A stretch of 64,000 nucleotides of DNA, taken from Camelus bactrianus (lineage: Eukaryota > Chordata > Mammalia > Artiodactyla > Camelidae). The notes below the pieces were generated by a model. That model saw only the letters and a program-made list of their open reading frames with translations, ran no database searches and had not been told where the DNA came from. Shown piece by piece: positions 24,621 through 51,973 of the stretch. The stretch lies in the NCBI RefSeq assembly GCF_048773025.1, contig NC_133544.1, positions 63,353,501 through 63,417,500 on the forward strand, read 5' to 3'. Position 1 is the first letter of the stretch. Each line of letters starts with the position of its first letter. Made by a program: the position numbers and the translations under genes.

Positions 24621-24680
24621 CCCTAGGATGCAGGCTGGGACTCTGATCCCAGCCGGCTGGAGAAGCCAGCTCGAGCCGCT
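24000..24680 (-). promoter_or_regulatory. ABHD4: ABHD4 CpG-rich promoter and 5' region
   Basis: CpG frequency rises sharply around the start codon (24501) and inside the first 500 bp of intron 1, as in a housekeeping CpG island. A GC/KLF box GGGGCGTGGC lies at 24595-24604, and no TATA box is seen. The start site is unresolved, probably 24530-24620. A (GA)n-rich run at 24438-24465 follows the exon 1 donor. Confidence 0.6.
24479..24501 (-). CDS. ABHD4: ABHD4 coding exon 1
   Basis: 23 nt encoding MADDLEQ plus two bases of the next codon, with ATG at 24501-24499 and the donor GTGAGT. The first residues match what I know of ABHD4, and joining to exon 2 in phase gives [16 protein letters not shown]. 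Confidence 0.93.
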
Positions 24681-25131
24681 GACAAGTGAGATGTCTCCGA
24701 GACCCTCACAAAATAGGATAGTCATCCTGGTCACACTGAGGGAAATAAGTAATACTGAAACTACCGAGTTCCTCACAGGAGCTCCATCAAACCTCCCTTC
24801 TCTGGTAATTAAAAAGTGACAGAACTACCTCTGCAGGCTCCCACACACTCTTTGCGCTTCCCTATTATAGCCCCACCCCCCAAAGTGTTCCTTCTAATCA
24901 GATATTTAAGATGTTTGTGGAGACACTACCACTGGCTGAATGCACCTACAAAGGGCCTGGGAGCCTGTGCCCCAAATAAATTGCCAGATTTCTCAAATAA
25001 AAAATAGGACGCCTAGTTAAAGTTGAATTTCAGATAAACAACAAATACTTTTTTATAATGAGTATATCCCATGCAATATTCAGGACGTAAGTGGGCATCC
25101 TCTATTTGATCTGGAAATCCTAAACCTAAAC

Positions 25132-25596
25132 TGTGAAGGAAAAGCTGGGCTGGTCTAACAAGATAACTCACAAGTCTAGGAATGTGAAGGAGGGGCTGGG
25201 CTGGGCTAACAAGATAACTCACAAATCTAAGTATCGGAATAGTGATCTGAGTTCTGCTGGACTAACTTGTAAATCTAAGCTAATTAGTGTTGGTTTGCTG
25301 TTCATGTTTTTTTGCTAGCCAGCTGGATTTTCAAAGGTATATATCTGGCTTTGGAATGTTGGTTTGCTGCCTCCCTGCCTCCACTTTTGTGATAATGATG
25401 CTGCTAAAGCTGTTCCACGCCTATTGGCCGAATACCCCAAGCTTGTACTTTACCCTATAAAACCTCATGTGCACGTCTTGGAGGTGCTCAGAGCTTCGGA
25501 GCAGAAGCCCCTCTGAGCCCGCTGGCGTAATACATCTGAGTACTCCAACCCTCCGTGTAGTGCTTGTTTCTTGGCTGGCCTGTCGTTTCCGTAACA
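25132..25596 (+). mobile_element. Solo LTR, class I endogenous retrovirus (copy 2)
   Basis: 465 bp, from TGTGAAGG to CGTAACA, flanked by the 4-bp duplication AAAC (25128-25131 and 25597-25600). It has the same 51-bp U3 direct repeat and ATAAAA box as copy 1 (3829-4290). By eye the two differ at about 21 places (about 95% identical). It lies just upstream (about 0.6 kb) of the ABHD4 promoter region, in opposite orientation to the gene. Confidence 0.88.
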
Positions 25597-25858
25597 AAAC
25601 TACGTATGCCAAGATGGTCATTCCTCTGCTCTGGGGACGTCTTTGGCCTCAGCCTGGTTCCCAGGGACAAGCTGGCTTATCCCTAAGTCTCCATCAGTTT
25701 GGAGAATTCCTGTTTCCCTTCCCCCCAGGAGGGGCAGTTGAAAGACTAAACTACAACACTGGGTTGGCTTTAGGTAGCTGGAATTGGGGCTGGGGGTTGG
25801 AGGGGGTGGTGGTTGGCTAACTCACAGGTCCTGAGTACCTTGCTCAGCAGAGGAGCCA

Positions 25859-26105
25859 ATTTTTTTTTTAATTTAAATTTTTAAAAATTGAAGTATAGTT
25901 GGCTTACAATGTTGTGTCAATTTCTGGTTACAGCATAGTGACTCAGTTATACATATATATATTCATTTTCATATCTTTTTCATTATAGTCTATTACAGGT
26001 ATTGAATATAATTCCCTGTGCTATACAGTAGAAGTTTGTTGTTTATCTATTTTATATATAGTAATTAATATCTGCAAATCCTGAATTTCCAATCCATCCC
26101 TCCAC
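25859..26105 (-). mobile_element. L1 3'-end fragment, antisense (cetartiodactyl type)
   Basis: Starts with a T-run (the reversed A tail), then AGTATAGTTGGCTTACAATG TTGTG...TTGAATATAATTCCCTGTGC TATACAGTAG and TTATCTATTTTATATATAG. It is 5'-truncated. Confidence 0.85.
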
Positions 26106-26199
26106 CAACCACTGCTTCCCTGACTTTTCCTCCTTGGTAATCACAAGTTTGTTTTCTATGTCTGTCTCATTCATTCTTACAACAAAGCAGAGTGGTCCA

Positions 26200-26305
26200 T
26201 AACTTTTGAGTGCCCAACAATCATTTGGAGGGCTTGTTAAAAATTCAGGTTTCCAAACCTCTGCGGTTTGGCTTGATGCTAAAAGCTGCATTTTTATGAA
26301 GCACT
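26200..26305 (+). mobile_element. MER5-type hAT relic
   Basis: ATCATTTGGAGGGCTTGTTA AAAATTCAGG and the following trinucleotide pattern match MER5-like elements. It is diverged, so the call is tentative. Confidence 0.45.
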
Positions 26306-26309
26306 TCAG

Positions 26310-26480
26310 GCTGGAGTTCAGGGAGACTCATTGGTTAATTAGAAGCATAATTTCTGGGGTCAGAATTCTGGGTGAAGTTCAGTTTTGCCTTTGCCGCTTA
26401 TCCACTGCATGCTCGTGGGTAAGTTATTTAGCATCTCTCAATTTTCTTCCTCTGTCTTGTAAGGGTTAACAAAGATAATT
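26310..26480 (+). mobile_element. MIR SINE fragment
   Basis: The core GGGGTCAGAATTCTGGGTG followed by CCACTGCATGCTCGTGGGTAAG TTATTTAGC is MIR-like. Confidence 0.6.
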
Positions 26481-26749
26481 CAAACATTTAGTGCATTTGT
26501 TTATGCCAAAAGTTATTATTATTATTATCATCACCACCACCACCGTCATCATTATTACTGAATACCTGTTAAAGCCAAGCATTATGTTAGGCACTAAGAA
26601 TACTGATATCCAAAGGAAAGAGACAGGCTGCTCAAGGGAAACACAGGCTTTCTATCTGCTGCCATCCCAGGCTATTTGTCCTTTTCCAGAGCTGGAAACT
26701 GTATTTGGAGCTCAGCTCCAACCTCCCTTTTTCTGAGGTCTTTGCTGAA

Positions 26750-26965
26750 CTCAGGGTCTAAAAGAGGCCTCCAATAACTCTATTACTTTCCTTTATTTTC
26801 TCAACACTTATCACCATCTTAAATTACTGTGTATATTTGTGTATTCATTTATTATTAGTTTCTTTCTATTAGGGCTTCCGTTTCCTGGAGGACTTGTTTG
26901 TTTTGCTCTCAGCTTTGCTGCCAGCCCCTAGGACAGTCAGTGTTTATTGGATAAAGAAATGAATG
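26750..26965 (+). mobile_element. L2 LINE 3' fragment, sense
   Basis: The closing L2 pattern is present: CAACACTTATCACCATCTTA, ...GGAGGACTTGTTTG, ...CAGTGTTTATTGGATAAAG AAATGAATGAA. Confidence 0.7.
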
Positions 26966-26989
26966 AAAAGTCCAGTGAGGAGGTTTAGG

Positions 26990-27700
26990 TGTGTAAACAT
27001 TTACCTATAAAATAACATGCTAAGTGTTATGGGAAAGGGAATGTTGCCCGTCATTCCAGTAAACAAAGAACATAGCCTGCCATTCTGTTAAACAATGAAC
27101 GTTGCCTGCCATCAAGCCATTAATCACTGCAGTCACCGGAGCATCCCCACCCCGCAGTGTGCCCCAGGGGAATTCAGGATGGAGAGAAACAGGAAACATT
27201 CTGTGCCCTGGATACCGGCCATAGATGGTTTTTATTTTTTTCCTGTTTTTTTTTAAATGGAGGTACCGGGGATAGAGCCCAGGATCTGGTGCATGCTAAG
27301 CACACACTCTACCACTGAGCTATGCCCTCTCCCTGGCCCTAGATGGTTAAGATGCATATTTAAGGAATAATTTCGATGAGCTCCAGACTTTTGCATCTTT
27401 CCATAGACAGAAAAGCACTAAGCACTAAAATCATGAACCTGAGATGTCTGTTGTGATTGGCAGTAATCTTTCCATATTCTACTATATATATAGTCAAATA
27501 TATATCTATATTTTATATAGATATAAATATCTAAGCAAAAACTCCTATATATCCAGGCTCTTCCCTTCTGCCTTAGGAGCAGTTCCTCAGAGCTATCTGA
27601 CAGGCTGTCTCTCAGGCTGTGGTACCCTAGTACTCGGTAAAGTCTCCAAGTAAAATTTAACTCTCAACTTTTAGGTTGTGCATTTTTCTGTGGTCGACAG
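26990..27700 (+). mobile_element. ERV LTR fossil with a nested camelid SINE
   Basis: The 3' part has LTR R-U5 layout: GAGCAGTTCCTCAGAGCTATC TGACAGGCTGTCTCTCAGGC, a weak AAATTTAACTCTC signal region and GGTTGTGCATTTTTCTG near the end. It shares its layout and several motifs with the LTR at 31050-31515. The 5' limit is uncertain. The SINE at 27231-27334 was inserted into it and is therefore younger. Confidence 0.5.
27231..27334 (-). mobile_element. Camelid tRNA-derived SINE (vic-1 type), antisense, nested in an LTR
   Basis: The tRNA-Ala-like head is on the minus strand (ATAGCTCAGTGGTAGAGTG and GGCTCTATCCCCGGTACC). Flanks are GGCCATAGATGGTT (27217-27230) and GGCCCTAGATGGTT (27335-27348), a 14-bp target duplication with one difference. 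Confidence 0.92.
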
Positions 27701-28029
27701 TGTCGAGGCCTTTTGAGAACTGTACCATACAGAAAATTCCAGGCTCCATCACTCCAAGACAGGCAACACAATCTTCCTCTTTTCTGAAAAACTGTAAGAT
27801 GTTGAACTTTATGAGGCCAAGATGACCTGGATGGAATTGATATTAGATCTCTCCCGACCTCAGCTCTTGAAGCCGTGCAGAGAAGCATGTGTATTTTGTT
27901 TCCCTGTGTGGCAAACCAGCTCTATAGTGGAGGTTGCTTTGAAGTAGAAAACTAGAATGTATGGGAAATGCCTTTTATAACCAAAGTTAATAAGTGTGGC
28001 CCTGTTACTAAACTGAACTTGGGTCTGTT

Positions 28030-28640
28030 AGCCTGCCATGCAGCAAAACTAATTTACTGACACTGGGTTGTGATGAAGGAAAGTGGAGTGGTTACTGCAG
28101 GGCCTAGAGGGGAATATGGGCAGCTCATGCTCAAAAGATCCAAAATCCCTGATGGCGTTCAGGCAAGGGCTTTTAAAGGCAACATCTGAGGTGAGGGTTG
28201 CAAGGGGCATAACTTTCTTTCTGATTGGTTGGTGATGCGGTAACAGGGTGGTGTTTCAGGAATCTTCATTATCAGCCTTCTGGGGTCTCTGTTTGTGCTC
28301 AGCATGTAGTCACCATCTTCCACCTGGATGGGGGGGGCCTTAATTCCTGCAGAACAACTCAAAGATATGCCTCAGATTGTTAGGTATATCCCTTGAAGTG
28401 GGACTAAAGCTCTGTTTTATCACTGAACTATTGTTTCTTGATTGCTTTTGCTTTGTTTCTGTATTCCTTCACCTCTCTAATTAGTGACTGGTTGACTCTG
28501 CTCTTTGGAACTCAGGGAGGGCCTAGGTGACCAAAGCCTTTTTCTACAAACAAGAAATGGGAGACACAGAGAGGCTTTTGTACCAGGGAGGGTCCCGCAG
28601 GGTCCTGCTTGGTTCCATCCCTAGAGCTGGGATATCTCAG
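28030..28640 (-). mobile_element. Probable ERV LTR fossil, antisense
   Basis: The sequence has the look of a reversed LTR common in cetartiodactyl genomes (GATTGGTTGGTGATGCGGTAAC, GGAATCTTCATTATCAGCC, TTGAAGTGGGACTAAAGCTC). Limits and family are uncertain, and no target duplication was found. Confidence 0.4.
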
Positions 28641-29059
28641 AACAGAGTTGAGTCTGTTAGAATTATAGAGTAGAGGAGACTCTCAGTTCCTGCTCTAGAC
28701 AGGCCTCTGGGGAGAAATATAAGATACTTGTTTGTCCTTATCTTCAAGATAAGGTACACTATGTGCAAGCATGAAAGAAAACATTTTTCTTCTACCTCCA
28801 ACAGATGTGATTTTTACGAATGATTAAAGAACTAACATGGTCTTTATGGATGGAAACTAACTTTGACAAACCATCTTTCCTGTGCCGTAAATCGCATTAA
28901 ATATTCCAGAAGTAGGTGGGACTGATAACATGATAGGTCAGGCCTGGCAGGGATAGATCATTCTTCGGTTTCAAATGGGTGTCATTGCTTTTTGAATGAA
29001 CTACAAGTAACGTGCGTGACCCTTAAACATAGGAACTGAGTGCAACAGCTCTTCAGTTG

Positions 29060-29260
29060 TTCTCTCCAATATGATAGCCACTAGCCATACGTGGCTACTT
29101 AGTTTTAAATTAATAAAAATTAAAGCTGCTTAGTCACATTAGCAACATTTCAAGAGTTCAACAGCCACTGAGGTCTAGCGGCTACCATATTGGAAAGCAC
29201 AGAGACGTTTTCATCATCACAGAGAATTCTGCTGGACAATGTTGCTCAAGCAGTGATGAT
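29060..29260. mobile_element. hAT-type MER element relic (palindromic MITE)
   Basis: The sequence AGCCACTAGCCATACGTGGC TACTTAG...GCGGCTACCATATTGGAAAG CACAG has the inverted halves typical of a non-autonomous hAT element. A second copy of the same family is at 45740-45960. Confidence 0.6.
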
Positions 29261-29526
29261 TTCAGCCCCTGTTATGGAGAGTGTTCAGCCCTTGGAAAGG
29301 ACAATATGGGAAACTCTCTCTTGGGTGCTAGGGAGGGAGCAAGGCTGAGGGGTTCCCTTTATGGGACTCTCAAAAACTAGGTGGAAAGGAAATCAGATAA
29401 AGGAGCCCGTAAAGTTGTTCTACTCCACCGGGGCCTGCAAGGACAGTTATGTTAGGATGAAGGGATACGGGCTTTTTGAAGCTATTTGCTGCTGTACTAG
29501 GACAATATCATACAAGGTCAGGGTCT

Positions 29527-29550
29527 TTTTTTTTTTTTTTTTTTTTTTTT
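29527..29550 (+). repeat. Poly(T) tract
   Basis: An uninterrupted run of about 24 T, perhaps the remains of a retroposon tail on the minus strand. No body could be assigned. Confidence 0.85.
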
Positions 29551-30180
29551 GCTACACTAGGACAAAAGTTTAAAAAATGGAGCTGTTACATGCAATAGTA
29601 GAGAGAAGCAAAAGGAGGAATCTGAAGGAGAAGTGAAAATATAAGGAAAAGGAAGTAGAAAGAGACTCTTCTTTCCCATGCAGAGATTTTCCTTTTCTTT
29701 GGAGGATTTGTGTTTCTTCTGATAGAGTGTCATTTCTTACTGGAGAGAGGCGCACTGTAAAATCATTGCCTTTGCTTATAAGGGGAACTTCTCGCTCCTC
29801 CACTTTTCCATTGTTTTATGATGTTTATGTTGAAGGGTAGCAGAATATGCCACCCCAAAATATGCCACATTAGCATAAGGATTACTTTGAGCTGAAGGCA
29901 ATTGAGAAGAAGCAACACAGGAAAAGCCCTCTGCCTTCCCTCTATTTGCCTAAAAGCAGGACAGAAAGATGTCCCCTCACCCCATACCAGGAAGGACAGA
30001 AGACCTCTAGATCCAGATCAGCCAAGAGATGGCGCTGGAGGAATCTACATAACTTTATGAACTAGCCCTTATTTTTCATTGATTTTCATATATTTCCCTT
30101 CTCACAACTTGCCGTCCTAGAAACTCAAAGTTCTTTTCCCCTGTCTTGTGACTTCTCTAAAAATTTATCGCTTTTTTTGT
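29551..30180. other. Intergenic, nothing recognised
   Basis: This contains no gene or clear repeat; some of it may be internal or flanking ERV sequence. Confidence 0.35.
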
Positions 30181-30188
30181 TCAGATAA

Positions 30189-30553
30189 TGTTGTCAAAAA
30201 CAAGACAACTGGCCCAAAATGGAGTCACTTGTGCTAAGCTAATTATAGTCTCAGCTCTTCCAGAAATGGAATCTTAAACCAGTCAATCAGAGATTGCTTA
30301 ATCAGTACTAGTTAGGTCATCTGCCTGATAGACCCCTGCCATCCCCTAAGGGAAAGTAACCTTGCCATAAGCAATCTGCTTTTTCATCTAGTATAATTTC
30401 CTGTTCCCTCTCCCTTCTGCCTATAGAAGTCTCTTATTTTGCATAGCTCCTCAGAGCACCTTTCTGTTGGTTGGATGCTGCCCAATTCATGAATTGTTGA
30501 ATAAAGCCAATAAGATCTTTAAATTTTACTCAGTCGAATTTTGCTTTTTAACA
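30189..30553 (+). mobile_element. ERV LTR fossil (probable ERVL or class I type), sense
   Basis: The element reads TGTTGTCAAAAACAAGAC at its start and TTGCTTTTTAACA at its end, with an LTR-like order: a U3 with TATAATTTCC, then TGCCTATAGAAGTCTC, and a poly(A) signal AATAAA near 30500. A matching target duplication was not found, so the ends may be off by a few bases. It is noncoding and old. Confidence 0.55.
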
Positions 30554-31049
30554 TTATATAAGCCCAAATTCTAACCATCCTTCTGAGTTACTCATGACTG
30601 AGTACTCCCATGTGCATGTGTGATGCATATGTTAATAAACTTCTGTTTATTTTTCTCTTGTTAATCTGTCCTTTATGAGTTCTAATTTACAGGGCCAATG
30701 AACCTAAGAGGAGAAGAGAGAAACAATTTTCCTTCTCCAACCGTGTTTTAGTAATAAAATGCCTCAGGTCTACACTGAGTTTAGCTTCAACTTATAAGTT
30801 TGATTTGCCCTCTGAGAGCCACTTGAGTTGAAGTACCTCTGGTATCCAATATTTTGCATGCCCCAATATTGGGGATTTGTGGTTTGCCCAACCTGTAATT
30901 ATTCAGAGAAATAGGGGAAGCAGGCATAGAAATTACCAGGATTCATGATACTTAATAAGAGCAAATATTTACTGAACATTTACTGTGTGTTAAGTACCAT
31001 GTTAAGTGCTTAATGTTAACATTATTTCATTTAATCCCTCAACCTGCCA

Positions 31050-31515
31050 ACTAAAGAATGTCACCCCTGCCATCTGGATCTAAAAGGATTGAATTGTTTG
31101 CCACTGGTCGCTGACCTTCAACACACCCTGAAAGGAGTTGAGGATGGAGATCAGGAATGAGATACTCTGTGCTCTGGGAAAACTGGCAGAACAAGCCTTC
31201 AGGTAGATATTTTCAGCAGAAAATTCTATGAATCCAATTTCTTGGGTCTACTCATATTTAGAAAAGCACTAAACTCATTAACTAAGATAGCTGCGCCCTG
31301 TGACTAGCAGTAACCCTTTACCGAGACGTGTGCTTGATTGCATGTACTCCTCTTCTCCAAAATCACATACATGCTGACTTCCTCCCTTACCTCTTAGGAG
31401 CAGTTCATCAGAGCTGAGAGGCTGTCTCCTGGGCTATAGTCTTCAATAAGTACCCCCCAAAACTGAAACTCACAGCTCTCATGGTGTGTGTTTTTATTTC
31501 AGTCAACAACACAGT
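31050..31515 (+). mobile_element. ERV LTR fossil, sense
   Basis: The 3' side has the R-U5 layout TTAGGAGCAGTTCATCAGAG CTGAGAGGCTGTCTCC...AGTACC...AAACTCACAGCTCTC and ends AGTCAACAACA. The family is the same or close to that of 26990-27700, both lying on the + strand 4 kb apart. Confidence 0.5.
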
Positions 31516-31680
31516 GGTCCAGGTACTGTTATTTCCATTTTATAGAAAAGGAAAATGAGGCTGTCAGACTAACTAACTTGTCCTGGATTAGATAACTAGG
31601 AAACAGCAGAAACAAGGTTCAAACCCAGGACTGTCTGACTCAAGAGCCTGCACTCTTGTCTGGACATGACTTTTTATATA
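31516..31680 (-). mobile_element. MIR SINE fragment, antisense
   Basis: Reversed MIR pattern: CATTTTATAGAAAAGGAAAATGAG and AACAAGGTTCAAACCCAGG ACTGTCTGACTC. Confidence 0.7.
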
Positions 31681-48335
<16,655 letters not shown>

Positions 48336-49044
48336 CTATGCCTCTGGCTCTGCTTTTTGTTTTTATTCTTTATTGGTATTAAAATCCTTTTTTTCCTTCA
48401 ATCTTCTGTGCACAGCTCTTTAGGAGTCGATAACTTGCAACTGTGACTCTACCTCTGTGTTTTCATTAAGTGTATTTGAAGTTAATGACAAAAGGCAGTG
48501 CTGACAACCCTGGGAACCGACAGTCCTCTGTCTCTTCCCCGGAGCGGGTAATCCTCTACTAATCCTTCAGTTGTCGCAGGTGGTTCCACTCTTACGACAC
48601 AATGCATTCCCGGAACTGCATCATTAAGCACTTTGTTAGAAATTAAACTAAGTGTGTGCTTCCACATTTATATCTGCTTCAACGCGATTTCGTGATGACA
48701 AGTGAAATAAGTATCTCTGAGACGGGGTAAGGGGAGCCCGGCAGCCGGTGCGGGGGCGAGGGGTGTGCGTGCTTGCTTACAGCATACACTACTCTCTAAA
48801 CCACCTGCACAGACAGATGCGCTCTCATTTCGTCCTTACCATTGTCTCAGGGGTTCCCATCCTCACTAGGTAGGTCCTCATTGGGTTGCTTGAGATCAGA
48901 GTTTGTGACATGGCTTGGGTGGAACAGCAGCTCTGTGGGCTGGAGTCTAGGCGTATTTACGTGTGCGGTGGTGGCAGCCCTCTTCCCATCCTGGGTGCTG
49001 TGAGAATTCCTCTGTTTAAATTTAGCTGACTCCTGAGATGGCGA

Positions 49045-49240
49045 GTTGTGCTCTCGAGGTTTTCCAACTTACTGCACGTTAGAATCACTTGGGGAACTTA
49101 GAAATGAAGTCTTAATGCCCAGGACACACCCCAGACCAATGAAATAAAAATCTTCAGGGGTGGCACCTGCACTCTGTACAGCTACCCAGGAGATTTGAAC
49201 ATGCAGCCAAACTGGAGAAGCACTGCTCTGGATTTGTACT
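49045..49240 (+). mobile_element. MER5A-type hAT relic
   Basis: GGTTTTCCAACTTACTGCACG TTAGAATCACTTGGGGAAC and the later ATGCAGCCAAACTGGAGAAGCACTG follow the MER5A consensus in both ends. About 190 bp, nearly complete. Confidence 0.75.
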
Positions 49241-49550
49241 CCTCAGCGTGCAGCCCACTGACCAGCAGTACTGACATCACGTAGGATCTTAACCTGAAAA
49301 GGAGACTTTCTAGCCCCACTCCGGACCCTACTGAAGTGGAATCTTTTAACACAGTCAGCAGGGGACTCGTGTGTGTTAAAGTTTGAGAAGGACCCATCTA
49401 GAGCAAGTGGTTCTCCAATTTTGGTGCATCTCGCAATTACCTGGGAACTTGGTACAAAGCTTGGAGGGGGACCTCTGTTCATGAGCTCTCTGTGTAACTT
49501 CGACACACTGAAGTTTGAGAATAGCCCTAGATCAGGAGCCAGCAAGCTGT
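49241..49550 (+). mobile_element. Two further MER5-like hAT relics in tandem
   Basis: The stretch 49241-49392 ends AAAGTTTGAGAAGGACC, and 49400-49545 begins AAGTGGTTCTCCAATTTTGG and ends AAGTTTGAGAATAGCCC. Both show the usual terminal pattern of this group. They are diverged. Confidence 0.55.
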
Positions 49551-50114
49551 TTTAAATAAATGGCCACATCAGTGTTCTAATAAAATTTCATGTACAAAAA
49601 CAGGCTGTTGGTTCTTGGGCCATGGTTTGCCATTCCAAAGGATACTAGTTCACTGAAATTATGACTGAGCAATTTAATATGCTTTGAAACTTCTTTGTAC
49701 AGATATGTGACTTTTATCAGGAGGCTTCTGGATTATTTGTGGTCTCATAGATAAAGCAAGTATTTTGAATAAGAAAAGCATCTGAACTTACAGATGGGTT
49801 GAAAACTGGGAATAATAATAATAATTTTATCAAGGAAGACATTACGATTTTCAGAGCCTTCAATGTACAGATTTTGTTTGATGTCTGCCAATGATCTTGA
49901 GATACATGGGGTGGGTACTAAGCTGCCACTTACTGGATTAGCTGTTCTCTCAGAGGTGATTTACCCAAGCCAGTGACTATCAGTGGGAAACATTCATCTT
50001 TGGTGTATCTTTTCACCATTTGCAATCGGGCAAAAGCATTTTGGAGTCTTGAGTTTAAATTGAGTTAAAAGCTCATTACAAGTGACTCATTTTTAGGCTT
50101 CTATTCACTTGCTC

Positions 50115-50215
50115 AGTGGTTCACAATTCTCTATGCAGAAGAATTAGCTATGGAGCTATTCAAGTTTAAAAAAATGCATTACATCCCCACCCTGCTCCTG
50201 TAGTTGAGTTTCTGA
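50115..50215 (+). mobile_element. Partial MER5-like hAT relic
   Basis: GCTCAGTGGTTCACAATTCTC TATGCAGAAGAATTAGC matches the 5' end of the group. The rest is lost. Confidence 0.5.
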
Positions 50216-50219
50216 GTCT

Positions 50220-50288
50220 TAGGTTTTTTTTTGTTTTTTGTTTTTTGTTTTTTGTTTTTTGTTTTTTGTTTTTTGTTTTTTTTTTTTA
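50220..50288 (+). repeat. (GTTTTTT)n microsatellite
   Basis: About eight near-perfect 7-bp units of G followed by six T, then a T-run. Probably a retroposon tail that expanded. Confidence 0.9.
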
Positions 50289-51941
50289 AGCTAAAGTAGC
50301 TAAAGACATGGTAGATGAGAGGCACAGAACCAGGATGGGTAGACTTTTCATTAGATGCCTTTTCCAGTCTCGCCGGCTGTGTTGTGATGGTGCCTCTCCC
50401 TGGGCCTTACACACGGGCGCCCAATGCAGCAGGTTGAAAGAGTGGATTGTCAGCATCACAACCCAGAGTGAGGTCTGTCCTAGCATTTACTGCTGCCTCT
50501 AGTTCAACACCTTTATGAGGTGGATTTGTTTTTATTTTCTGTGCTCTTTTTGTCGGGCCGGAAGCCATCAGCCACAGCCACTGTACATGGTCTGTTCCCT
50601 ACCATTCTTTGCAGTGGCGGGAAGCCCAGCCCTGAGCCCCTTCTGCCCACACATTTCCTGCCCCGTATCACATGGAAACCATCTCTTGTGTTTTCTTCGC
50701 TTAGCAGCCAAGACCTTTGGCCCCTTTGATCACATCCTTTCATCTCAGGCTTCAAGACATTTTTGTTATGATGGTTGAAATACTTGGGGAGGTCAGAGAG
50801 GCCTGCTCTCGGATTTTGGAGGCTCAGCAAACCAGCACTGGGGGTTATCGGGCTGGGGAGCTGGTGTACAAACTCAGTGTGACCTGTCCTCCCATCTGGG
50901 CTTGGCGGCTCTGGGCGTCTAGACAAATTTGGGCACTATCTAACTTTCCAATTACTGATTTCATTAAAAAAATTTAACAAATAAAGTTGGATTTTTCCTG
51001 CGCTGGAAGACAAAACTTCACAGAACAAGGATCTTAGATGAGGGAATGAGAAAAAAGGAGGAGGACTTGTGAGGAACTAAAAAAATTTTTGCTTAGGTTG
51101 AATTAATGGGTGGGTTCAAGCTCATGCAAAACTTCTGTCAGTGGGATGAAACAGGTGTATTTTCAAGCCACCAGAGAGGCAGCCTGGTGCTGCTGAAAGC
51201 ACTTTGCTCGCTTGGAAGGTATTGATTCAAAGACCTGTTCTGTCACTTGCTGTCTGTTGACCTTCTGTAGACCTTTTGTCTTTAAAGTTTAGCAAATAAT
51301 TAGTCACCCAGGCGCCGTGCTAGACAGTGCGAGGGATGACGAAACGTAAGACCCAGCCTTGCTGGCCAGGAGTGAGTAGCTAGCACTGAGCGCCTACCAT
51401 GTGTCTGGTGTGGTGTTGTGTCCTCCTGTTACTTGCTTCCATATAGTCCCACAAGGAAGGAGGTGGTCTTCTCCTTTTCCAGATGAGGAAGTGGAAACTC
51501 AAACTGCAGTGTTACAGATTGAATCTTTTTTCTGTCTGATTCCAAAGCTTTTGGATTAGGCTTTGAAGGAGATAAATGATGTAATAAGCATGGGGACAAT
51601 AATACTTCACACTGTTGTCCCCACAAAATGTGAGCGACAGTGCCTCGTTAATGCAACTGCCCTGCACATGGATGGGTACCCTCAGAGCAGTCGTCAGAAA
51701 TGCTGAGAACTGTCCGCACATTCTGCTTTTCTCCATCAGCTGCACGTACAGCTGTACTGGCTTTCAGCTAAAGGACTGTGGTGGCCAGTGTCAGGTTTTC
51801 TTCTTCCTCGGAGAAAGATATCCCCAGGGGTCTAGAGACATCCCTAGGGGCTGCTATTCAGACCTGATCTACCTTTTTAAATCCTAGGATGAACAATTTT
51901 GTTTTTTAAACTTTTTACTGTTGAAAATTTTATACACGTGC

Positions 51942-51973
51942 GCGCGCACACACACACACACGCACGCACGCAG
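51942..51973 (+). repeat. (CG)(CA)n microsatellite
   Basis: GTGCGCGCGCACACACACAC followed by CACGCACGCACGCAGGCACA; a Z-DNA prone alternating purine-pyrimidine run. Confidence 0.9.

Noticed and set aside
2700-31515. Possible intact retroviral genes between LTRs
   Set aside because: No gag, pol or env-like protein was recognised. Only LTR fossils are present.
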